A stretch of 64,000 nt of DNA from Henckelia pumila (taxonomy: Eukaryota > Streptophyta > Magnoliopsida > Lamiales > Gesneriaceae), in NCBI RefSeq assembly GCF_033568475.1, contig NC_133122.1:187817449-187881448 (forward strand), given 5' to 3'. The notes beneath the pieces were generated by a model that searched no databases, was not told the origin of the DNA, and saw nothing but the letters and a program-made list of their open reading frames with translations. This document shows positions 34,654 through 46,335 of this stretch, in pieces. A program made the translations under genes and the position numbers. The stretch's first letter is position 1, and each line of letters starts with the position of its first letter.

Positions 34654-35531
34654 TAAAGAGGATGGCAAGAACTGAGACGTCTTGATAGCTTGGAGGCGCA
34701 TATGGTTAATATGGGTGCCACGATGAAATCTTTGGAGACACAAATTGGACAACTAGCCAATGCATTGAAAGATCAAAACAAAGTTCATTTTCCAAGAAAT
34801 ATTGAGGTAAATTCGAAAGAACAATGCAATGCAATAGAATTGAGGAGTGGAAAAGAAATAGGGACTGAAGGAAGCAAAGTAGATAGTGAAAAGACCAAGG
34901 AAATTGAAAATTCTTTAGTTGAAGAGAAAATTGTTAAGGAAAAGAAGAGTGCAACTGAAGAGAATCCCATGTTTAAGCCGAAACTTCCATACTCGTAGAG
35001 ATTTAAGAAAAAAGTGTTGGATGAACAGTTTGCTAAATTCTTGAGATCTTCAAGAAACTTCACATCAACATCCCATTCGCCGATACTTTACTAAAAATGT
35101 CGAATTATGCTAAATTCTTGAAGGAGGTGTTGTCTAAGAAGCGGAAGTTAGAAGAGTTCGAGATAGTGAATCTGACTAAGGAGTGCAGTGCGTTACTTCA
35201 AAAGAAGCTACCACAATAACTAAAGGATCCAAAGAGTTTTATAATTCCTTGTATTATTGGTTCTTCTTATTTTAATAAAGCATTATGTGATATAGGAGCT
35301 AGTATTAATCTAATGTTTTTGTCTGTTTTTAGGAGCTTAGGACTTGGAGAGGTGAAGCCCACAACAATCATGTTGCAGCTAGATGATAGATCTATCACAT
35401 ATCCGCTTGGAATCATTGAGGATGTTCTGTTTAAAATAGACAAATTTATTTTTCCTGCGAATTTTGTTGTGCTAGATATGAAGGAGGATGGTAATATGTC
35501 ATTGATTTTGGGGAGACCATTCTTGGCTACT
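34654..35531 (+). pseudogene. Athila-like gag C-terminus and protease, copy A
   Basis: Resumes the gag frame broken at 21569. A small frame error near 34680 (TCTTGATAG) precedes MVNMGATMKSLETQIGQLANA, followed by the conserved NSKEQCNAIELRSGKE. The protease part (about 35240-35531) has ALCDIGASINLM at the active site and NMSLILGRPFLAT. The copy ends abruptly at the duplication junction. Confidence 0.88.
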
Positions 35532-38071
35532 AAAACAAACTCCACACGCTTCTCTCATTCCATATACGCCTCCGGATCATATTTTCCATGAAACACTGGA
35601 ATTTTCATCTTAATGCTACTAATATTCCCATCTTCCTTACTGCCCTCCATATATTTTTCACGCACCGCTTCTCGCCTCTGTCTACCCCCATGTACTCTTC
35701 TCTCCCCATCTCAATTCTCATCAAAATTCTCCTCATCATCTTCAAAATCATTTCCCTTCCTACTTTTATTTTTTTTCCACTACCATTACTCTCCTCCAAT
35801 CAACTCATCCGCTAATGAAGAGGCTCCAACTCCGACCTCATCACTTCAGTAAATTGCCCCAACAATGCCTCCATTTGAACCTTGGAAATTCCTTGGTTCA
35901 CACTTTCACTAACATATTTATTAGGATTCATGGTACCTGCAAGAAAATCGTTAGTAATAAATTTTCTCACACAAGTTCTCACAGTTCACTCCAAATGAAT
36001 CACTCAATCACTCCTTTTTTTCCACTCAAATTTGTGGTAAGGCTTTGCTTCGTAGAGTAAAGGATCAAACCTTCAAGTTCAAAACTTTTAGATGCTTGAA
36101 AATTGACTCACAAAGATTGCACAAACACAAGGAATTTTATGGACAATAAACTTTGACTCTCACCCAAGGATGAACAAAGACAACGGAATTGGCCACAAGT
36201 TACTTTTCTTCACTTTTTTTTTGACAAATTTTTGGCCCTCTCAATTCTCTTTTTTTTTTTTACCAATTTTTTCTCTTTTTTTTTGAATTTATAACTTGTA
36301 GCACAAGACACGAGACTTGGATAACAAGTTTGAAAAAAACGACACAGAAATTTGATATGAGATAGACGAAGAATGAAGAACAAGGAACGATGAACGAAGA
36401 ACGAGAAACGAAGAAAGAATATAGATTAAGAAGGATAGAATTACTAGAATAAAAAACCTTTGTTTTGATACCAAATGATATGAATCTTAATGAGTAAGAT
36501 TAGAAAACACGATTATAAATTAAATCGCACCCTCTAACCAATAATCAAAAGATCCAAAGAATTTTTTCAATCTTTGAAACAAGTAAAATTGATAAAATTT
36601 TGGATTTTCACCTTCAATCAAAAATAAAAGATAACGCAAAATATGGCCTAAAGATATCAAAAATATCATCTAGAAAATTTCCTAGTAGGTCTAAAATACT
36701 CAAAATAGGTCAAAGTTATCAAAAACCCACGCACACACATAGCATGCCGAAGTGTGTGTTTTTCCGAAAAAAACTCGCTCGTTCGAGCAAAAGGAATCCG
36801 CGCTCGAGCGAGAAACACTCTGACTCGCACATTCCTTTGAGCTCGCTCGAGCGGACAATACCCGCGCTCGAGCGAGAAATCCTTTGCCCCGAACCTTTTA
36901 TGGGGCTCGCTCGAGCAGAAGAATAACGCGCTCGGGCGAGAATCCTTCTGTCCAAAATTTATTTTCTTCATTATTTTTTACTTCTAGCACTTCAAGGATG
37001 CATAGGCAACTCCCAAATTGAACTTCAAGTGCTCCAACTCCATCTTGATAATTTAACATCAACGTTTGAAGTGTCTTCTTGAATTTGTTAGCTCGACTTC
37101 TCGTTATTGGTCCACGTGGCAATTCCAATGGATCTCGAACACTCCTTGCCACTTGATCCGCATGCGAGCTATCCATGATCACGTCAATCTGTAAAGAGGA
37201 TGGCAAGAACTGAGACTCGTTTTGATAGCTTGGAGACGTATATGATTAATATAAGTGCCACGATGAAATCTTTGGAGACAAAAATTGGACAACTAACCAA
37301 TGCATTGAAAGATCAAAACAAAGGTCATTTTCCAAGCAGTATAGAGGTAAATTCGAAATAACAATGCAATGCAATAGAATTGAGGAGTGGAAAATAAATA
37401 GGGACTGAAGGAAGCAAAGTAGATAGTGAAAAGACCAAGGAAATTGAAAATTCTTTAGTTGAAGAGAAAATTGTTAAGGAAAAGAAGAGTGCAACTGAAG
37501 AGAATCCCATGTTTAAGCCGAAACTTCCATACTCGTAGAGATTTAAGAAAAAAGTGTTGGATGAACAGTTTGCTAAATTCATGAGATCTTCAAGAAACTT
37601 CACATCAACATCCCATTCGCCGATACTTTACTGCAAATGTCGAATTATGCTAAATTCTTGAAGGAGGTGTTGTCTAAGAAGCGGAAGTTAGAAGAGTTCG
37701 AGACAGTGAATCTGACTGAGGAGTGAAGTGCGTTACTTCAAAAGAAGCTACCACAATAACTAAAGGATCCAAGGAGTTTTATAATTCCTTGTATTATTGG
37801 TTCTTCTTATTTTAATAAAGCATTATGTGATCTAGGAGCTAGTATTAATCTAATGTATTTGTCTGTTTTTAGGAGCTTAGGACTTGGAGAGGTGAAGCCC
37901 ACAACAATCATGTTGCAGCTAGATGATAGATCTATCACATATCCGCTTGGAATCATTGAGGATGTTCTGTTTAAAATAGAAAAATTTATTTTTCCTGCGA
38001 ATTTTGTTGTGCTAGATATGAAGGAGGATGGTAATATGTCATTGATTTTGGGAAGACTATTCTTGGCTACT
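35532..38071. repeat. 2.53-kb tandem duplication, copy B
   Basis: Repeats 33000-35531 with a few percent visible substitutions and small indels. It includes truncated CRM gag (35532-35932), a leader with primer site, the CRM LTR at 36476-37186, the mutated target copy ATCTG, and Athila gag/protease. Confidence 0.93.
36476..37186 (-). repeat. Duplicate copy of CRM-like 5' LTR
   Basis: A 711-bp copy offset by about 2539 bp from 33937-34648. It carries the same promoter deletion and the same palindromes (36775-36942), so it arose by duplication and not by a separate insertion. Confidence 0.9.
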
Positions 38072-38254
38072 GCTGAATCCAAGATAGATGTCAAGAAAGG
38101 TGAGCTGACGATGGGGGTCGACGATGAGATGGTGATTTTTAATGTGTTCAAGGAGGCTAGAAATCCATCTAAGGAGAAAGTGTTTATGATCAATCAAGCA
38201 AAACGGAAGGAAAAATGTCGCAAAGTTGTTAGTGCTGTAGAATTGCCAAGGTAG
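37192..38254 (+). pseudogene. Athila-like gag C-terminus and protease, copy B with original downstream end
   Basis: The gag part carries stops (TAA after AATTCGAAA at about 37359 and TAA in the RSGK segment at about 37395). The protease frame (37853-38254, plus upstream ALCDLGASINLM) is intact, reads through SLILGRLFLAT, and continues past the duplication junction into VDDEMVIFNVFKEARN and a Lys-rich end at 38254. In autonomous relatives RT follows here; in this element a Lys-rich stretch and non-coding sequence follow. Confidence 0.88.
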
Positions 38255-39642
38255 AAGGATCCGCCGGTGCTAAAGAAAAAGAAGAAAAGGAAAGCAAAGT
38301 TTAAGAAGATTATTGAGTATGTTTGGAGGGTGAAAGAGAATAAAAACTCCTCCAACACAGTGGCAGCGGGCTAGAACCGGTGGCAGTCGGGCTATGGACT
38401 ATAAACTAAGTGCTTCTTTGGAGGCAACCCAAGCTAGTATTTTTATTTGCTTTATATTTGATTTTATTTTAGTTGTTTTTCTTTTATTATTATTATAATT
38501 TTTTTCGTGAGTAGACTAGACATCAATAATTATTTTGAGTTGTTTAGGTGAAAAATGTGAAGCTGTGAGAGTTTAAGCGGCAATCCTGAAAGAAGAACAT
38601 TGACTGATTAAGATGATGCCGAGTATTGACGCTCGATGTCCAAGGTACGTGTTTTCATTTATTTTTGTACATTGAGGACAATTCACATATTTAAGTTTGG
38701 GGGGATGTGCGAAAATTTGAAAATTTTCGATGAGTTAGGTTGAGTTAAAGGAATGATGTTGTAAATGTGTTGGCCTATGATGAAAATTTTTTTGTACTAA
38801 AAAGTCAGTTTTAGCTACATTTAATCTTGAGTTCTCACTTATATGTATGAATTCCATGATTTTCGATACTCCTAGCAATTAGAGAAAAACTATTTAGATT
38901 TGTGATGTGGATTTGAGGATTTGATTCTTAACTCTTATGATTTTTGCTTGAGACTGAGGTAGATTTTTGTGAATACAGAAATGATATAGGTGTTTTTGAA
39001 TCAATTGAGCCTTTTTAACCTAGATATGAAAAATCAAAAACCAAAAATGAGTAGCTAAAAAGTTGCAAAAGCAAAAGCAAAAGAAAATGCGATGGTGGAG
39101 AAAGTAAGGTGAGGGGAGGCCTTGAAAAATGGATTGAAATTCCAAAAAAAAAAATACAAGGTAAAAAGATGTAGATTGTATGGAGTAGAAGTAAGCCAAA
39201 ATCAATATCTGGAAAATGCAATGCAAATAATAAACTCGGCTCTTGAATACTACCCAATCTGAAATATCTAATTCTCTTTTCTTGAATCCTGAGTCTTTGC
39301 TTACCATTGATATATATCTGGATACTTATATCCTGCTGATTATACTTGAGCCTAAAAGTTAACCGAAAAATTTCTTTTGATCTGTGCAAATAAAGATTGA
39401 ACTTGGTTGATTGTATTTTGAAACTTGATGGCAGAGTTAATGATGTTATGAAGCTTATGGATTGCATGATTGTATCGAAATTTAGGTCGGTAGATGAGAT
39501 TGGTAAATCACACACACACGAGAACTATTGAGAAAATTAGCGGACATGTGGATTGAATCCTGGAATATAAAATTCGGAGGCCGATTATATTACTCATTAT
39601 TGTTTTGATCGGGACTAGCAAAAGTCTAAGTTTGGGGAGATT
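38255..39642 (+). other. Athila-like 3' non-coding region and polypurine tract
   Basis: No RT, RNase H or integrase. It contains GGAGGCAACCCAAGC (about 38419), TTTAAGTTTGGGGGGATG (about 38690) and the terminal AAGTTTGGGGAGATT purine tract (39628-39642) directly before the 3' LTR. These are recurrent landmarks of Athila/Tat 3' regions. Antisense ORFs here (for example 39015-39515) are low-complexity and not supported. Confidence 0.8.
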
Positions 39643-40488
39643 TGATAACTGCATTTTATGCACTTAATTTTCATATGATCTGACTTGAATTTTGTGATTT
39701 ATCGAGCGGATTTTAAGCGTATTTGTTATTGTTTTTGTGAGATGCAAGAATTGGAGGAAAAGTACCAAGAAGAGCCGGATGAAGGAATTACAAAGCTGTA
39801 AGTTTATAAAACTTACTGGAGCTTTTAGAGACATCCAAATCCAATCTTCACCATTCAAATTGAAAATTTCAACTCAATCCGACGGCTAAAACTCTGGTTA
39901 TAAATTTTTAAAGAATTATACGCAAAAGGAAGGCTGCAGTAGTGCCTTGGCGCAAATATGCAACGCCTAGGCGCTTGAGCTGTGCAAAAAAAAAATACGA
40001 AATAACGGCGCGCCCGCGCTGCTCTGTGCAAGAAATTTGCAGAATTTTTGCAACTTTAAAACTCTCGATTTGTCGTGCTTTATTCGACGGGCTTCGAGGA
40101 TATATAAGAGGGACTTCAAGGACACAATCAAAGGAGAAAGCCTATCTTTGGAGGCGAATTCACACGCCTAAGTTGAAGACAATTTGAGAGAAATATGCGC
40201 TCGATTGGAAGAAAAATCTGGAACAAAGAAGAAGATCGCGTCATCCGGACACGGCATCGCATCTTCGGATTTGTTCTTTTATATTTATCTTTTTTAATTG
40301 TTGAATTGATGTCTAGATTGAAAAACATTCTTAGTTTTTGCAATATTTGGATCATGAACTAAATCATCTTTTATTTAATTATGTTTTCTAGAATTTATTG
40401 TCTCTTCAATTTACTGGCCATAAATTGAATTAAATCGTTGCTCGGGAGAGGGGATTTTGAATATGATCATTAGAAAAAACACTGTTAA
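39643..40488 (+). repeat. Athila-like 3' LTR, left part
   Basis: Starts TGATAACTGCATTTTATGCAC, matching 19167 onward, and is interrupted at GTTAA (40484-40488) by the element at 40489. Confidence 0.9.
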
Positions 40489-42075
40489 TGTAGTAACCCG
40501 TATCCGAAATTAATGATTTATGCATAATTAATCGTGTAATCATGTTTAGATTAAGTAAAACATGATTAAGGAAATTCCAAATGGATTAATGGAGTCCATA
40601 AATGGATTCAGGACACTCGAAAATGGTGGGTGAGGTTCGGAAGGTTCGGACGCTCCGAACCTAAGTTCGGAGGATCCGAACATGGGCGGAGGCAGGCTTC
40701 GGAGGCTCTAAAGACTTCGAACGATCCGAAGTGGGTTCGAACGATCCGAACTATAGCCCAGCCAGCTGTCCCAAATTAATATGTCATCGGTGACGTCATC
40801 CGGACAGAGTTTGGACGACCCGAAGGGCGAGATCGGACGATCCGAACAGTGTTCGGGACAGGTGCATGGTTGCATGCGATTGGATTGACACGTGGCGGAG
40901 ATCGGACGATCCGATGAGACAATCGGACGGCTCGAAGCAGTTCGGACGCTCCGAAGGCTAGTTCGGACGATCCGAACGTGTGCTATAAATATGAGGTCCG
41001 AGCTCCTCATTCGTGCAAATTTTGAAATCCTCTCCTTCGCCCACGTGGCTCTATTTTAGGGCTTTGGGTACTCTTATTTTAGAGTTGGAGTAGGAAAAAT
41101 ATTCTAGCATAGTCAGACAGTGTCTGACATAGTAGCGGAGCAGTGCTCATGTAGTGGATCCGTGCTCAAGGCTGTGGAGCTGCAGCAGGGGTGTGCCCTA
41201 GTTGCGGGATAGTCGCCATCAGTGGGCTGACGACGGACGCAGGTATAGCTATGGTCTCCTTAAATTATTTAGGAGTATGCAATAGCTTAGTTAAGGCTTT
41301 TAGAGCTTATTTAATGATGCATGGGTATTTGCATTGCAGAGTTGTTGATAGGCTTGGAACCTAGAGTGGGACTGCTAGGACTGTCTGTAATAAGGTACGT
41401 AAGTACTGACTGAGATAGCCAGCGGGTTTTGCATGCTTATATGTTGCATTTGTGTGTCATATTATTATGCGGCATGTGCATATCATATTGTGTCTGTACA
41501 TCTTTTGAGATGAGCTATGGAAGGCCCCTCAGCCCTGTTCGGACGGTTGATGTCGAGCGTCCCGCGATCGACGGGTTAGTCGGCACTGTCATCTATAAGA
41601 CACGGTCTACGTCCACTGGGAATGAGCAGTGTACACAGGGTTTGCTCCCCGGGTTGTACCACTCATGTCCTAGGCGCCATTACTGAGCAGTTGTATACAG
41701 TTATCCCAGATATGGATACCCTGTCATTTGCATGCATCATGTTTGTATGTTTTACCCGTGCTTTCATATTGAGCTTAGAGCTCACGTCCAGTCTTTTCTG
41801 TGTATCTGGACACCCTATTCGACGGGGCAGTTGTAGGTGCAGGATTGAGCACCAGGAGCTTGGAGTAGCCAGTGACCAGTGAAGACAGCAGGATTAGCTG
41901 TAGGTTTTGCCCTTTAGGCTTATTCATTCGATTGGGTTGTATAATCGAATTTGTTTAACCGGTTGTATTCTGCCGGTCTGCTTTTATTTAAGTCTTTCGC
42001 AATGATTTATTTTAATGCATGCTTAATTATGCTCTTAACTCTGATTAGGTAGTGGATCCGGGTTTGGTCGCTATA
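40489..42075 (+). repeat. 5' LTR of non-coding element
   Basis: Starts TGTAGTAACCCG and ends GCTATA, where the 3' LTR has GCTACA. The palindrome cluster is at 40633-40980, TGACGTCA at 40791-40798, a CACGTGG G-box at about 40893-40899, and TATAAATA at 40984-40991. Confidence 0.93.
40633..40980. repeat. Cluster of TTCGGACGATCCGAA-type palindromes
   Basis: About ten imperfect copies of a 14-16-bp palindrome (TTCGGA-CGA-TCCGAA; variants with CGC and GGA centres) in 350 bp, the last one six to seven bases from the TATA box. Repeated in the 3' LTR at about 46480-46825. Confidence 0.92.
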
Positions 42076-45000
42076 TTTATTGGTATCAGAGCGCATGCAT
42101 GCAAGAGACTTGGGATATAGTAATGATACTTTGGGTAATCCTTATAGGATTGATGAGACCTTGGAAGAGGTGATGATGCGGCGATTAGTTTGCCATAGAC
42201 TATCATCATCGGCAGAATTTCTGAAGATTTGGCTTATGGGATACCAGCAAGTGCGGACAGGAGTGATGGATCGTGTCCAAGCGTTCGAGATTTCTACTCA
42301 TGTGGATGCTAGCTTTGGATCGAATACCAGATGCCAGAGGCAGTGACAGAGAATTGGTGGGGACTTACTTGATGCTTGCATCTGTACAGTCATTACCATG
42401 ATGACACTACTCTGAAGATTCTTCAGTCGTAGTTGGAGAGATTGTCAGATAGACCTTTACCAGGGAATGCCTCAAATGCCTAAGGCATGACAGGTTTCGA
42501 GCATAAGGTCATTAAACTCATGCAGAACATAGTTTTGCCGGTATGCTTGTATCGATGCGTTCGGTAGGCACACGGGAAACTTCATGTTCAAAAGCATGAT
42601 TTGGTTACAAGAAAAAGGCTGACGGTAGATCGTGAGCAGGAGAGGTCTACTGACATGCACTGACGCAGAGCATAGCTGGTTAGCCAGCTTGAGTTAATTC
42701 TCTGGAAGTCTTGGCATGACGAGATACCGAGAGGATTGGTCGGGAGTATGCTTGTATCGATGCATGTGTCGATTGTTCGATGATTTTAAATACTGTATTG
42801 ATGTAATTTGTAAATAGTATTTCAGTTGTAATGAATCATCATACTTTGGTTGTATCATTTCAAGTTTGGTTGTACATTTCATTGCATTTTTGGAATACGG
42901 TAATTGTATTACATGAGATTGTAATAAAGAGAATTGTACATAACTTGAAGCAATGATACATGTTTTATTTGTCCAGCAAATCGTGAATGATTGCAAGTGA
43001 TTTTGCTAAAAGTTTGGATTGGGTTTAGTTGATTAGTGTTCAACTATTGCAGCTCATGGGATTTGAGTGGGCCGACTGAGACAGTGTGACTTGCAGTTAG
43101 TCTAGGCGTTTTCCTAGGATTGACCTAGTTAGTCAGTAGACTAAGATAGTGCCAGCGATGAGTGGACTTATCTAGAGGCATTAAGATTATTGTTCGGTTT
43201 AGAACATTGGGCTTTGTTCTAGGTTGTTTTCTTAGAACAGTAAGCTGTTTGACCTTCGTTAGGTTCAGAATTGTGATGATGGGTTTTCATCGAGATACCA
43301 GGTCCAGTATATGCCGAGAGTTGTGGGCTATGACCATGACTAGACGTGATGGAGCGCGACCCTATGCCAGTGTTACTCTGTGAGTCCTTGTACTTCAGAG
43401 GGTACCTGGGAGCCTTCGTGCTTCAGGATTGGCGGTGGGAAGGCTACTCAGCCTAGGGATTTGGTAGCAGTCACGACAGGGTATGAACTTGGATTAAGAT
43501 ATCAGGTTTGATATCGATGGTTCGATATCGTCTGGTGTGCCAGAGATATAGTTTGAGTGTTCTGCTATGGGAACCAGTCATGAAGGGATTTCCTTGACAA
43601 GTGTGTACTTTGAGCAGATAGGTTTTAACCTTTGGATTACTGCTAGACGTGTGGATCTAGTAAGTGGACGGATTTCTACCAGCAATGACTAGGGGTTGTC
43701 ATCAGAGTTGTGGTTAGAGTTTCCATGTGATAGGAATTATCCAAGAACTTGGATGGGATGTTGTTTTAAGACTTCGACTTGAATACGAGGACTATTCCAT
43801 GATGAATGATTTCATCTGTAATAGGATTATGTCAGACGCTAAAGTTTGTATAAGACTAATTGAGGCGTGAGGGAAGCGCGATTTATGCCAGTGTACACTT
43901 GGTCGTGATTCTAGGTGGGACATCGTGGTATGTTACCTCAGTCTTAAATTGTTGTACAGTCCTAGCAATGGATATGATCAGGAGCGTGTCTGAGAATTGT
44001 GAGAATCTTTGGAGATTCGTTAGTTATGATTTTGAATTTGACGAATCGTGATGTTCATTTTGGATGAACGAGGCAAGGATAGTGAGTCCAGTGTTTGCGC
44101 TAAGTACTGTCTGATATTTTCAGAGATTGAGCGTAGGATTTTTCATGGGATGAAAATGGGCTTAGTTTATCTTGATGTTTGCCTTGGGTGAACAAGACAA
44201 CGATTGGTAGTGCTAAGGTGGCACGGGATTTGTGCTAATGACTACTAGTGGTTATTTTCTAACTCTATCGGAGTTAGGTTGATTAAGTTCAGTGTACGAG
44301 GCAGCTGTCAGTAGTAAGGCACGAGGTTGTGTTGATAGACTACTTATAGCTATTGTCTGGATTATCAAGTATGGGTGTGTTGAAACCAGAGTGAACTGAG
44401 TATTCCAAGTGTTTGGGAATAGTTCTTCGTGGCAGCTGAGTCATGGTTATTGATTGAGCCACGTATGTTTAGATGATCAGCGATTGTTTGATCGGACAAG
44501 TGCGAGCATCAGTAGTTTGACGAGATCGGTAGGGTAAATCCAATCAGTGATGATTTGGATATAGCAATCGAAAAATACTTGGGATAGTATTTTGTCGCTT
44601 AGTGCTTAGGAGATGAGTATTGGGTACAGTCTCAGAGCATTCGGCAATTTGGATGATTTAGAGTCTCTAGGTTTGCCAGAGACGAATATACCGGAAGATT
44701 TCAATTGACTTGTATGTTCAAGTTAGGTGTTAACTTGACAGGAGAAACAGACGAGTAAATGGGTAGTTCCCAGGACAGTGTTCTTGTGATGATGTCTTAG
44801 TATACCATTGTGTTTGAGATCCAACAAGAATTGTGTACTCGTATCAACATCAGTGGATGATCATGAGATGTGACATTAGCTGGGATCTAGTTCTCGAGAT
44901 CCAGCAGGTGGTGTCACTAATCTTTCAGCAAGTGATGTGCGATATCTCTGAAGTGACTGAGATAGTCAAGGATCGACTTAGTAGCCAACGAGGTTTGCCT

Positions 45001-46335
45001 TTGGGATCGAAGATTTCGCAAGATCGTGACGGATCGAATTTGTTCTTTCGAGTTAGTGAGTCACATCCATGCAGACTGTTTGTCAAAGATATTGCGTTTT
45101 ATCAATGAACGACAATCAGAGACGTTTTGTGTGACAAGTTACTTCGAGCATAAGTGTTTTCCCTGAGTGACTAGGGAATAGATGAATTAGTCTTTTCAGC
45201 GCTAAGGCTGATGCCTTCAGCAAAAAGGAATGATTTGATTCTGGAGGATCCATTGGGATTTAGTTTCCAGGATCTTTATGTTCAACCTTGGGAAGTTCAG
45301 ATGAGCGATGGTGGTATCACCAGAGACTTTGAGTTGAGTTATATCAGACGCATGTAACTGTCGGGTGTCGAGACGAAACAGGAAGCGTTTCTATATGTCT
45401 GTATACTGTGGAATGTCCCAGTCGAGCATATTGGTGGGAGCTTGCCTTAGTCTTGATGTGTGCACAGTGATTGCAAGTATGTATAACAATCAGGAGGATG
45501 TCTATCGATTGAATTCGTGGGTGAATACCCTATGATCGAGATGATGTAGATCATCAGAGGTGTGATAACTTCTATTGCAATGTATGCGTACTTCGCAGGC
45601 CGATGGTTAGAAGATGACTTAGTGTCATTTTCGGTGAGCGATGATAGTTTTCATCAGGGCACAGTGTTGAGTTATACTAAGAAACATGAACTGTGATTGG
45701 TACTAGACTGGATGGTTTGAGTTCCCAGTAATTGCTTGGGAAGCTCATTCGTTTCGGTGGAGTATGGGATGGATGACCAGTTTGGAATCACGTTAAGCAG
45801 TTATGTTGGAGTATAGCTTTGGGTCAACAATATTCTCTTGAGAGGGAATTTGGGTTTTGATGTGTCAACACAGTGTTGGGATTAGTGTTTTCTGACTAGA
45901 GGTGTTGAACACTGAAAACTTTTGGAACCATTAGATGGTTAGATCGAGTTTCGGTTAGTGATTTGACGAATGTCTTAAACCAGTCAGGTTATGACTTGTT
46001 CTTCGTCAGTTTAAGAATTTTTCTTAGGACGATGATCTCGATCAAGCGGGTGTTTGTATCCTTCGTGGGCAGTGAGATCATAGTTAGAATGGAAGATGTA
46101 TCAGTGTTGTGACACGCTAGCGCTAGAGGAGTTCGACTGTCGACCAGTAGCGCAGTAATTTTTGATTGGAAGAATATTAATGCGGTGCATCATTAATGGA
46201 TGCTTACAGGGAATTTGACAAGAGTCTGAGTTTGTCGAAAGCTATTTTGACCAAACACTCAGGCAAGTGTTTTTCAATACGTTCTCGAGGTTATACCCTA
46301 GATTTCGAGGACGAAATCTTTTAAGGGAGGGAGAA
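42076..46335 (+). other. Interior of non-coding LTR element
   Basis: 4.26 kb with the primer site at the left and the purine tract at the right. The longest frames are about 60-100 codons and look random. No gag, protease, RT or integrase motif could be read in any frame. Confidence 0.8.

Larger units (their letters stand above)
33000..35531. repeat. 2.53-kb tandem duplication, copy A
   Basis: Starts AAAACAAACTCCACACG inside CRM gag, passes through the CRM 5' LTR and the GTCTG duplication, and ends TTCTTGGCTACT in the Athila protease. Followed head-to-tail by copy B. See the finding. Confidence 0.93.

Noticed and set aside
36476-37186. Third CRM LTR as evidence for a second CRM insertion
   Set aside because: Its flanks are the same CRM gag and Athila sequence as the first, so it is part of the 2.5-kb tandem duplication.
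39015-39515. 166-codon minus-strand ORF
   Set aside because: Antisense to the Athila 3' non-coding region, dominated by Phe/Leu/Ser low complexity.
41429-41882. ORFs of 85-88 codons present twice (also near 47277-47730)
   Set aside because: They are repeated only because they lie in the two LTRs of one element; no domain and no codon-level conservation can be inferred from two young copies.
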